From: CAYJFK01 sp964369475
GTDB taxonomy: Bacteria > Bacillota > Clostridia > Oscillospirales > Feifaniaceae
Assembly (NCBI GenBank): GCA_964369475.1
Contig: CAYJFK010000008.1
Coordinates: forward strand, 1-60,038
Reading direction: 5' to 3'
DNA: 60,038 bases
Positions 52,285 through 60,038 of this stretch are shown piece after piece. How positions within the stretch are numbered: the first letter of the stretch is position 1; every line of letters begins with the position of its first letter. The notes under the pieces were generated by a model. It searched no databases. It was given only the letters and a program-made list of their open reading frames with translations, and was not told the origin of the DNA. Made by a program: the position numbers and the translations under genes.

Positions 52285-55017
52285 ATGAACACAAAAGAAT
52301 ACATGGTTATAGCAAAAGGCAGGATAATAACCAAAGATGTGGCATTTACTAAGTATGACCCGGTTGCAAAGAGAAGGATGGTTCAATTTAATAACGGCAA
52401 GGTATTTAATTATAATTATACTAATATTCTAATCCTCGACAACCCCGTATTGCTTTCCCCTCAAACACATCATGCGTTTTATAGTGGTGTTGAAATTAGC
52501 AATATAAACATGATATACATGTTTTCCTTACAGCAGACAAAGTATTATCATATCGTCTTTGAAAGTGGCGCCGAGCGAGATTACTTTGGAGATGAAATTG
52601 AGGTTTTAGAGTCGTCTTTGACAAACAAAGAAAGCAAAAGAGTTTTCGACTATTTCAAAAATGTCTCAAGCGTTGTTAGTTTAAAAGGCGACGATGGGAG
52701 CAGTCTTCTTGAAAATCAATACAACAAAATCGACTTTATAAGTCCTAACAGTGCACTTTCCATATATCTAAACCCAAGCAAAAACAAGATAAGAAATAAC
52801 GGCAACAGTATACCGATTTTCCCATTCGGATGTAATGGGAGTCAGTTTTCGGCTGTAAAAAACGCTCTCGATAATCAAATAAGCGTCATCGAAGGCCCTC
52901 CCGGAACAGGGAAAACTCAGACTATTTTAAATATCATTGCAAATCTTATAGTGCAAAATAAAACTATTGCTGTTGTGTCGAATAACAACTCTGCGACGGA
53001 AAATGTTCTTGAGAAGTTAAAAAAGTACAACATGGACTTTATCATTGCCCCTTTGGGAAATCGCACAAATAAATCAGAGTTTATAGAAAAGCAAACAGGT
53101 GTATATCCCGATTTCAGCAGTTGGCAAAGTTTGAAATTAGGTGATGAGCAGTTTTATAGCAAAATTCAAGCTACCTCGAGTAATTTGAGTGCCATATTCG
53201 AAAGCCAAGAGCGGCTGGCGATTGTCAAACAGGAAATAGAAACTGTAAGTACCGAATACGAGTACTTTAACGAGTATCAAAAAGAGACCTGCCGAGATGA
53301 TTATAATGTCAAAATCAATGACAGTATCAGTTCAGAAAAGATAATGCGATTATGGCAATACTACTCTTTTAAGTTTAAAGATCAGAATAAAATTCCATTT
53401 TTGCATAAGCTCAATTTGTTTTTGTTTTATGGCATTAATACATTCAAATACCAAGAAGAAGGCATTGAGCAGCTCAATGTCTTCTTGCAGTCTTGTTTTT
53501 ATAAAAGGCGGCTGAATGAGCTTGAAAATGAGCTACAAAATTTACAACAAAAACTCAAAGATAGCTCTGCAATAGAGCAAGCAGACGAGCTACGTGAGAT
53601 CTCGCTCGTCTATTTAAAATCTTATCTGCGCAAGCGTTACGGCAACAAGCCCAAACGGAACATTTTTACTAGCGATGATTTGTTTAGAAATACAGTAGAT
53701 TTCCAAAAGGAATACCCAATAGTTCTTAGCACAACATTTTCGGCTCGAAGTAGCCTTTCCAGAGATGCAACTTTTGATTACCTCATCATGGACGAGGCCT
53801 CTCAGGTAGATGTTGTCACAGCGGCTTTAGCGCTATCTGTTGCCAAGAATATTGTTGTGGTGGGAGATACAAAGCAGCTCCCTAATGTAGTAACCGACGA
53901 AATGAAAGCTCAAATCGAGCCGATTTTCAAGGCGGCATCTATCAAAACAAGCTACAACTTTACCGAAAACAGTTTTTTAAAGTCTCTATGCGACCTAATC
54001 CCAAATGTTCCAAGAACACTTCTTCGAGAGCACTATCGATGCCATCCGAAGATAATCAACTTTTGCAATCAGAAGTTCTACGACAATAAACTTGTAGTAA
54101 TGACAGACGATAATGGCGAAGAGGATGTTATTGCCGTGACAAAAACAGCACAAGGATTTCACAGTCGCGGGCATATGAGTCAGCGTCAAATTGATGTTAT
54201 TAAAGAAGAAATCTTGCCCATTACTCGCTATAACGACAATGAAATAGGCATCATCGCTCCATACAACAATCAAGTATACGCAATGCAAAGAGCGCTTACG
54301 GGTAGAAATATTGACGTTGCCACTGTCCACAAATTTCAAGGTCGGGAAAAGGATGTAATCATAATGTCGACCGTCGATGACGAGATTACAGATTTTACCG
54401 ATAACCCGTTTTTATTAAATGTTGCGGTATCAAGAGCAAAAAAGCAACTTCACCTTGTGGTTTCTGGCAATGACATCCAAAAGGACGGGAACATAAACGA
54501 TCTGATTAATTATATCGAGTATAACAACTTCACCATTTCAAACAGCAATATCTACTCGATTTTCGACTACCTTTACAGCCATTACACTGATGCTCGAATC
54601 AAGTATTTGAAGGAGCAAAAAGTGGTGTCGGAGTATGATAGTGAAAATTTAATGTATGCTTTGATTGGCGAGGTGCTGTCACGAGACAGATTTAAAACGC
54701 TAAAGGTTGCGGTGCATCAGCAGTTGAAAATGATAATCCGTAATCCGAAACTGCTCAATGACGAAGAAACTGCCTATGCCATGAACAATTGGACTCACGT
54801 TGACTTTCTTATTTATAATTCCGTTAGCAAACAGCCTGTATTAGCCGTTGAAGTTGATGGCTATAATTTTCATAAAGAGGGCACGAAGCAGCATGAGAGG
54901 GATAAGATGAAAGGGCACATATTAGAATTGTATCAGATTCCTTTGATACGGTTTTCTACAAATGGTAGTGCAGAAAAAGAAAAGCTAATTAGTCGGTTGA
55001 GCGAGGTTTTGGAGTGA
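52285..55017 (+). CDS. SF1 helicase with C-terminal Vsr/DUF2726-like nuclease domain
   Basis: This protein of about 910 residues has a UPF1/DNA2-like SF1 helicase core: EGPPGTGKTQT (Walker A), MDEASQ (Walker B), VVGDTKQLPN, LREHYRCHPKI, VATVHKFQGREKD and NVAVSRAKKQLHL. A coiled insert separates motifs I and II. The last 120 residues form a restriction-like domain: HVDFLIYN, VLAVEVDGYNFH, then a conserved RD..K and IPLIRFST, as in DUF2726/MTES_1575-type proteins. The start is ATG 52285 after CGGAG. It is the last gene of the five-gene operon, 42 bases after the SF2 gene, and may have its own regulation. Confidence 0.88.
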   Translation: MNTKEYMVIAKGRIITKDVAFTKYDPVAKRRMVQFNNGKVFNYNYTNILILDNPVLLSPQTHHAFYSGVEISNINMIYMFSLQQTKYYHIVFESGAERDYFGDEIEVLESSLTNKESKRVFDYFKNVSSVVSLKGDDGSSLLENQYNKIDFISPNSALSIYLNPSKNKIRNNGNSIPIFPFGCNGSQFSAVKNALDNQISVIEGPPGTGKTQTILNIIANLIVQNKTIAVVSNNNSATENVLEKLKKYNMDFIIAPLGNRTNKSEFIEKQTGVYPDFSSWQSLKLGDEQFYSKIQATSSNLSAIFESQERLAIVKQEIETVSTEYEYFNEYQKETCRDDYNVKINDSISSEKIMRLWQYYSFKFKDQNKIPFLHKLNLFLFYGINTFKYQEEGIEQLNVFLQSCFYKRRLNELENELQNLQQKLKDSSAIEQADELREISLVYLKSYLRKRYGNKPKRNIFTSDDLFRNTVDFQKEYPIVLSTTFSARSSLSRDATFDYLIMDEASQVDVVTAALALSVAKNIVVVGDTKQLPNVVTDEMKAQIEPIFKAASIKTSYNFTENSFLKSLCDLIPNVPRTLLREHYRCHPKIINFCNQKFYDNKLVVMTDDNGEEDVIAVTKTAQGFHSRGHMSQRQIDVIKEEILPITRYNDNEIGIIAPYNNQVYAMQRALTGRNIDVATVHKFQGREKDVIIMSTVDDEITDFTDNPFLLNVAVSRAKKQLHLVVSGNDIQKDGNINDLINYIEYNNFTISNSNIYSIFDYLYSHYTDARIKYLKEQKVVSEYDSENLMYALIGEVLSRDRFKTLKVAVHQQLKMIIRNPKLLNDEETAYAMNNWTHVDFLIYNSVSKQPVLAVEVDGYNFHKEGTKQHERDKMKGHILELYQIPLIRFSTNGSAEKEKLISRLSEVLE

Positions 55018-55104
55018 TGTGCTGAACCGGTATAAATGCAGGGTAAAACGCCCTTACAAAAGCAGCTGATGACAAGCAAATTGCTAGTCGTCAGTAAGCG
55101 TCAA

Positions 55105-55144
55105 ACGACCCCGTAAGTTTCAAAATCGAAACTTACGGGGTCGT
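55105..55144. terminator. Strong hairpin near the end of the IS66 remnant
   Basis: ACGACCCCGTAAGTTTC pairs perfectly (17 bp) with GAAACTTACGGGGTCGT around a 6-base loop, about 88 bases after the SF1 helicase stop. There is no long T-run, so it may be an element end as well as a terminator. Confidence 0.55.
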
Positions 55145-55160
55145 GATTCATGAAGGTACT

Positions 55161-56021
55161 TTGCAGATAACGGTAGGGATCGAGCCCGTTTTACTTGGCA
55201 GTCTCAATAATGCTGTACATGACCGCACTGCCCTGCGCCCCTTCGGGAGTGTTTGAAAACAAGAAGTTCTTGCGGCCGATGACAACGGATTTAATGCTGC
55301 GCTCAGCACGATTGTTGGCGAGCTCGAGCCTACTGTCCTTCAAGTAGGCTCTCAAATAAACCTCTTGGCTCTGCAAATAAGTAAGCGCTTTGCCGAGGGC
55401 AGACTTAGGAGCCGCACCTCTTGTTTTTGCCCATGCAAAAAGCTCGTCTAGGACAGGTTTCGCCTGCTCTAGCCGCTTTTCATAGCGCTCCTCCGGCGCC
55501 AAGTCCGCTAAAGTTTGCTCAATCTTAAATAATTTGCAACAATAAGCCTGCCCCGTCACTGCTGCACCGGAGAACTGCTTGCCCTTGGGCAAAGACTTCA
55601 CCACCTCCTCAAAGTATCACCTGGCATGAGCCCAACAACCCACAGAAATCACCGTCTCAGGTAGGTTGTGGTAGGCAGCGTAGCCGTCTGAGTGGAGGTA
55701 GCCCTCAAACCCGGCCAAGAACTCCAGAGGACGTGCGTCTCTGCGATCCGGCTGGTACTCGTAGAGCACAATAGGCTGCTCGGTATCCCCGCCCGCGCGG
55801 TACTGCCACATATAGCTCTTGGCCTGCGCTTTCTTGCCGGGCTCGCGGAGTACCTGCAATGTGGTTTCGTCGGCATGAAGAACCTTCTCTTGCACCAAGT
55901 CTTGGTGCAGAGCATCGTATACAGGAGCGAGCCAGTCTTTGGCGCAACGCAAAACCCAGTTGAACATGCTCTGACGAGACAGCATCACCCCTTGGCGGTT
56001 CAACTCTTGTTCTTGGCGGCA
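55161..56021 (-). pseudogene. Decayed IS66-family transposase
   Basis: One reading frame runs from 56021 to about 55161 with IS66 transposase features: CRQEQELNRQGVMLSRQSMFNW, LHADETTLQVL, LHSDGYAAYHNL, GCWAHAR, LANNRAERSIKSVVIGRKNFLFSNTPEGA and YSIIETAK. An in-frame TGA at 55617-55619 replaces an Arg codon of the usual WAHARRYF motif. A TAA at 55191-55193 interrupts the C-terminal ETAK.NGLDPYRYL. The 5' third is missing; a TAG lies directly upstream. It is more GC-rich than its neighbours. Insertion, then decay, at the border between the defence operon and the third GLUG gene is the simplest reading. Confidence 0.9.
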
Positions 56022-56061
56022 CTAGGGTGGGAGATGCAAACCAAGCTTAGGAAAACAGATC

Positions 56062-59000
56062 CTACTTCCCGAAGTTCTTGCTGTTTCTTGCTATTGCAAG
56101 GTCTACAAAGTTGATTTTACCATCGCCGTTTAGGTCGAGGTTTTTCGTTTCCTCCGTTGTGGTCGTGTTGTAAACCTCATCTGCTGCAATCCTTCTTAAA
56201 TCCTCTGCGTCTACGGAGTAGTCGCCATCAATATCTCCTAACGCTGTTTCCTCTGTAAGAATAGGATAGCTGTTTGGCACGGTGCGCATCCATCTGTATG
56301 CAAGTTCTGCACCCTCTGCAAGACTGCCGTTGTACGACGCTACACCTGCAGTCAATGCAGCGATAAGGCTCGTTGTTGGGATGTCGCTATTCGGCGTAAT
56401 TCCACTATCTATCGTAATAATCGAAGTCGCCGACTCGAAGGAGCCAAGATTGTTTAAGGATAAATTGCTATAGATATCGTATGCACCCACCGCTACACTA
56501 ATGCCATTACCTGTCAGATAGTAACAGTTTTCGACAGCGCTACGAAGATATCCCACCACACCGCCGACCTGAGACTCCTGACCGTTAGCTGTTATCAAGC
56601 CGCTATTATAGCTGTTTACGGCAGTAGCGGCATTCTGACCTATCACGCCGCCGACTATAGACCCCTTACCGTTAGCTGTTATCGTGCCGCTATTATAGCT
56701 GTTTGCAAATGATAAACTGTTATTGTACCCTGCCACGCCACCTACTCGGGAATTATCACCATTAGCGGTAATTTCACCGCTGTTATAGGTGTTTATATTG
56801 TAGATGTTACCGCTACTATACCCTATCACACCGCCAACGTAATATGATTCGCCCTCAACCAAGATTGTTCCGGTATTGTGGCTCTTTGTAATGCTAGAGG
56901 AGGAGGCAGAGGCTTGACCGTCTCCCGCCACGCCGCCTACCCTGACGTATGTACCATCAGCCGTGATCTTGGCACTGTTGTAGCTATTTGTTATATCTCC
57001 ATCGTAAAGTTTTCCTACCACACCACCGACTTTTTGGCTATCGCCACTTGACGTAATTGCACCATCGTTATAGCTATCTTTGACAGTGGAACCATTATAC
57101 AGTTCCCCGACCACACCGCCAACGTTTGAACCCTTACCATCAACGGCTATCACTGCATTATTATAGGCATCTGTAACTGTACCACCTTCATAGGCATACC
57201 CTACCACGCCGCCAACGCTTGACCATTCACCGTTATAGGTAATCATGCCGCTGTTGTTGCAAGCTTCGATACTGTCACCGACGTCGCTTCCAACTACACC
57301 ACCTATATTGCAATATCCACCTGTCGAAAGTATATCACCGCTGTTGCTACTATTAGTTATATTAGCTTCATTATATGCTGCAATGCCTCCAACAGAGACA
57401 TATTCACCCTCAGTCGTGATACTTCCTTGGTTGTTGCTATCTGTAATTGTGCCATAGTTAGCTCCTACTAAACCGCCTACGCGAGCACCTGTGCCGACAG
57501 CCGAGATTGCACCGCTATTGCTACTACTCGAGATAGTGCCTTTGTTTATCCCCGCAATTCCGGCACTATACGAGACGCCTTCAGTGATCGTTAATGTTAC
57601 CGTTACGTTGCTGCTACTATTTGTAATATTTCCGTTATTATACGCCACTATTCCCGCTGCATATTCTTGACCCGTTACACTGCCTTCTATACTTACATTT
57701 TGGATTATTGCCTGAGAATCTGTATATCCAAACAATGCTTGATATTTGACATTAGGATCATTCATGTACAGGCCTGTGATTTTATAGTCTGCACCGTCAA
57801 ATGTGCCCCAGAATTGATTGCTTAAATCGCCTATCGGGCTCCACATATGCTCTGACAGGTCGATGTCTTTAGTCAGAGTATATGTACCCCTTTCGTCGGG
57901 ATTATTTATCAGCCACGCAAGTTCAGCTCCAGAGGTAATCTGACCGTCTATCGGCGCTACTGTTGAAGCATGGTCACTCCAATATGTAGCGTAGACAGGA
58001 TAGCCGTTGTTTTGGTCTTTTTTAGGCATCCATTCTCTTGCCTGTGTTGCTGATGGATTTGCTGCGTTGTACGCCGTTGCCCCTGCGTTTAGGGCAGTTG
58101 TGAGGTCGGTTTTTGGGATAGAATCAGTGGCTGTTACACGGAAATCTATCGTAACCCCAGAGCTTGCCGAGTCAAAGGAGCCGACATTGGTAATCGTGTC
58201 GCCCATATTGATAAACACGCCTGAGGTTGCGCCTTTTTCTGTAAGATAGTAGCTGTTTTCGACGGTGCCGGTATTGTGAAAGCCCACCACACCGCCGACA
58301 TATTTTGTATCTTTGAGCGTGCCGGTGTTATAGCAGTTTGTGACTGCGTCGGTGTTATACCCGACCACGCCGCCGAGATAGACATTGCCTGTGAGTGTGC
58401 CGGTGTTATAGCTGTTTGTGACTGTGCCGGAATTTTTTCCCACCACGCCACCGACATTATCGTTGCCTGTGAGTGTGCCGGTGTTATAGCTGTTTGTGAC
58501 TGTGCCGGAACTTTGTCCCACCACGCCGCCGACCTGTTTGTTGCCTGTGAGTGTGCCGGTGCTATAGCTGTTTGAGATGGTACCGATACTAGCCCCCGCC
58601 ACGCCACCGACATAGTCATACCCTGTGACGCTACCATCCACACCAATATTTTTCACCGTTCCACTACCGCCAACATAGCCAAACAGCCCTTGGAATTCTT
58701 TGGTAGGTGCGTATATGTGCAGTCCTGTGATCATGTGGCCTGCACCGTCAAAAGTACCGCCAAATAAATTTCCCCATGTGCCAATCGGTGTCCACATATG
58801 CTCCGAGAGGTCGATGTCTTTGGTCAGAGTATATGTGCCACTTTTGGTGGGGTTATTTATAAGCCACGCAAGTTCAGCTGCAGATGCTATTTGCCCTCCT
58901 GTCGGTGCTACCGTCGAAGCATTGTCTACCCAATATGTAGCGTAGACAGGGTAGCCGTTGTTTTGGCCTTTTTTGGGTATCCATTCTTTTGCCTGTGTTG

Positions 59001-60038
59001 CATCCGGATTGGCTGTGTTGTACGCCACCGCCCCTGCGTTTAGAGCGGCCAAGAGGTCGGTTTTGGGGATAGTGGCATCCGGGGTGCCTTCTATTGTGAT
59101 GTCCGAGGTGGGTGAGCTAAACGAGCCGACGTTAGAAGTCACACATCCGCCCGCCATTGTCAAAGCTTTACTACTTCCTTGGCCTATGAGATAGTAGCAA
59201 TTTTTCACTGTGCTACTACTAGTACCATACCCCACCACGCCTGCGAAAATGCTACTGCCTTTTACACTTCCGATTGCGTAGCAATTTTGAACTAAGCTAT
59301 CGCCATATCCTACTATACCGCCGGTGTAATCCGCCCCTACGACCGCGACGTTACTTACACAGTTTGAGACCTCGCCATTGTAGGCATCCCCTACCACACC
59401 GCCGACTCTGTTTTTTCCCGTGACACTACCACTAATGCTACAATTTATTATAGTGCCTCCGCTTTGCGCTGCCAGAACACCCACATAGCCTGCTCCGGTA
59501 ACATTGCCGTCCACGCTGACATTCTTTATCGTGCCACCCTCGCTAATTTGCCGGAACAAACCTTGATAGTTTTCCGCAGGTGCATAGATATAGAGACCTG
59601 TAATCTCATGTTCACCGCCATCAAATGTGCCTGTAAATCCTGTCAAGCCCAAAACTATTGGTTCCCACATATGTCCCGACAGGTCGATGTTGTCTGTCAG
59701 GGTGTATGTACCGCCTGCAGTGGCATTATTGATAAGCCATGCAAGTTCTGCGCCAGAGGTAATTTGACCTCCTGTCGGCGCTTGTGCATGGTCTACCCAA
59801 TAGGTTGCATAAACCGGGTAGCCGTTGTTTTGACCTTCTTTAGATATCCAAAATTTCGACTGTGTTGCACTCGAATTTGCTGTGTTGTATGCCGCCGCCC
59901 CTGCGTTTAGGGCGGTGAGTAGGTCAGTTGTCGGGATATTTGTATTGGCCGTGCCCTCTATCGTAATCTCCGACATGGAGTCAAACGAGCCAACGTTTGT
60001 GATTGTGCCGTAGCTGGTTCCTACTGCCTCACTCACAC
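56062..60038 (-). CDS. Giant GLUG-repeat protein with C-terminal type I dockerin (copy 3, N-terminus beyond window)
   Basis: The frame is open through the right edge, so the signal peptide lies outside; at least 1324 residues are visible. Three modules start near visible residues 82, 370 and 690 with an ITSGAELAWLINN block, DIDLS.HMW.PIG, GTFDG...ITGLYI and GLF or ALF plus GLUG repeats (VGGVVGxSSGTVTNSYNTG). The module linker reads NVGSF.S.SSGVTI. The dockerin has loops DIDGDYSVDAEDL and DLNGDGKINFVDL and the same ARNSKNFGK tail as the other two copies. Part of the repeat array (58286-58597) is nearly identical in tandem. It is closer to copy 1 than to copy 2. Confidence 0.88.
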   Translation of the reverse strand, partial: VSEAVGTSYGTITNVGSFDSMSEITIEGTANTNIPTTDLLTALNAGAAAYNTANSSATQSKFWISKEGQNNGYPVYATYWVDHAQAPTGGQITSGAELAWLINNATAGGTYTLTDNIDLSGHMWEPIVLGLTGFTGTFDGGEHEITGLYIYAPAENYQGLFRQISEGGTIKNVSVDGNVTGAGYVGVLAAQSGGTIINCSISGSVTGKNRVGGVVGDAYNGEVSNCVSNVAVVGADYTGGIVGYGDSLVQNCYAIGSVKGSSIFAGVVGYGTSSSTVKNCYYLIGQGSSKALTMAGGCVTSNVGSFSSPTSDITIEGTPDATIPKTDLLAALNAGAVAYNTANPDATQAKEWIPKKGQNNGYPVYATYWVDNASTVAPTGGQIASAAELAWLINNPTKSGTYTLTKDIDLSEHMWTPIGTWGNLFGGTFDGAGHMITGLHIYAPTKEFQGLFGYVGGSGTVKNIGVDGSVTGYDYVGGVAGASIGTISNSYSTGTLTGNKQVGGVVGQSSGTVTNSYNTGTLTGNDNVGGVVGKNSGTVTNSYNTGTLTGNVYLGGVVGYNTDAVTNCYNTGTLKDTKYVGGVVGFHNTGTVENSYYLTEKGATSGVFINMGDTITNVGSFDSASSGVTIDFRVTATDSIPKTDLTTALNAGATAYNAANPSATQAREWMPKKDQNNGYPVYATYWSDHASTVAPIDGQITSGAELAWLINNPDERGTYTLTKDIDLSEHMWSPIGDLSNQFWGTFDGADYKITGLYMNDPNVKYQALFGYTDSQAIIQNVSIEGSVTGQEYAAGIVAYNNGNITNSSSNVTVTLTITEGVSYSAGIAGINKGTISSSSNSGAISAVGTGARVGGLVGANYGTITDSNNQGSITTEGEYVSVGGIAAYNEANITNSSNSGDILSTGGYCNIGGVVGSDVGDSIEACNNSGMITYNGEWSSVGGVVGYAYEGGTVTDAYNNAVIAVDGKGSNVGGVVGELYNGSTVKDSYNDGAITSSGDSQKVGGVVGKLYDGDITNSYNSAKITADGTYVRVGGVAGDGQASASSSSITKSHNTGTILVEGESYYVGGVIGYSSGNIYNINTYNSGEITANGDNSRVGGVAGYNNSLSFANSYNSGTITANGKGSIVGGVIGQNAATAVNSYNSGLITANGQESQVGGVVGYLRSAVENCYYLTGNGISVAVGAYDIYSNLSLNNLGSFESATSIITIDSGITPNSDIPTTSLIAALTAGVASYNGSLAEGAELAYRWMRTVPNSYPILTEETALGDIDGDYSVDAEDLRRIAADEVYNTTTTEETKNLDLNGDGKINFVDLAIARNSKNFGK
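58286..58597. repeat. Four in-frame 78-bp tandem repeats in the GLUG gene
   Basis: Units start at 58286, 58364, 58442 and 58520 (each ACCAC.CC.CCGA) with an exact 78-base period, encoding 26-residue GLUG units of the type VGGVVGxNSGTVTNSYNTGTLTG. Units 2 to 4 are the most alike, which suggests recent slippage or gene-conversion expansion. Confidence 0.85.

Noticed and set aside
56062..60038. Regular short repeats as a CRISPR array
   Set aside because: The repeats are in frame, encode GLUG units and have no unique spacers between identical repeats; no cas genes were seen.

Overview
The window reads as the chromosome of a spore-forming, low-to-mid GC Gram-positive bacterium of the class Clostridia. 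The evidence is an alpha/beta small acid-soluble spore protein, a full Spo0A, an uninterrupted pro-sigma-K gene, a tRNA-sensing T-box leader on the ilv operon, strong AGGAGG ribosome binding sites, and S-layer-homology and dockerin surface proteins. No rRNA or tRNA gene and no CRISPR array was recognised. The genus cannot be fixed from the sequence.

Left part (1-27 kb), mostly housekeeping. A cadmium/zinc efflux operon (ArsR-type sensor, separate HMA metallochaperone domain, P1B-type ATPase) has its operator in front. Next to it lies an AAA ATPase plus DUF4435 gene pair resembling the PARIS anti-phage system. Then come a small membrane protein, a nitroreductase, a 280-bp MITE-like palindromic element beside a gene broken by an in-frame TGA, purine salvage genes (deaminase plus purine nucleoside phosphorylase), a flavin reductase, TspO, PepD, a SASP, two paralogous class I amidotransferase-type hydrolases, carD-ispD-ispF, spo0A, a Sel1-repeat protein, the ilvBNCD operon under an isoleucine-type T-box, and sigK.

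Middle part (27-43.2 kb), accessory surface region. Remnants of an integrative or mobilizable element (MobC, a CD1845-like membrane protein and a truncated relaxase start) lie on both sides of a 1606-residue secreted protein with three SLH domains. Two tandem giant genes (1454 and 1390 residues) follow. Each has a signal peptide, modules of GLUG repeats and a C-terminal type I dockerin. A third member of this family runs off the right edge (56-60 kb). All three end in the same ARNSKNFGK tail, which suggests they attach to a cohesin-bearing partner encoded elsewhere.

Right part (43.8-55 kb), a defence/stress island between the surface genes. It holds a WYL-regulator remnant, a VWA protein, a macro domain-HTH protein, and a tightly packed five-gene plus-strand operon: DUF262 protein, DUF262+DUF1524 (GmrSD/HNH-like) protein, MazG-like pyrophosphohydrolase, SF2 helicase with an N-terminal nuclease-like domain, and SF1 helicase with a C-terminal Vsr/DUF2726-like nuclease domain. 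I know of no named system with this composition, so it is the best candidate for an undescribed system here. A decayed IS66 transposase closes the island.
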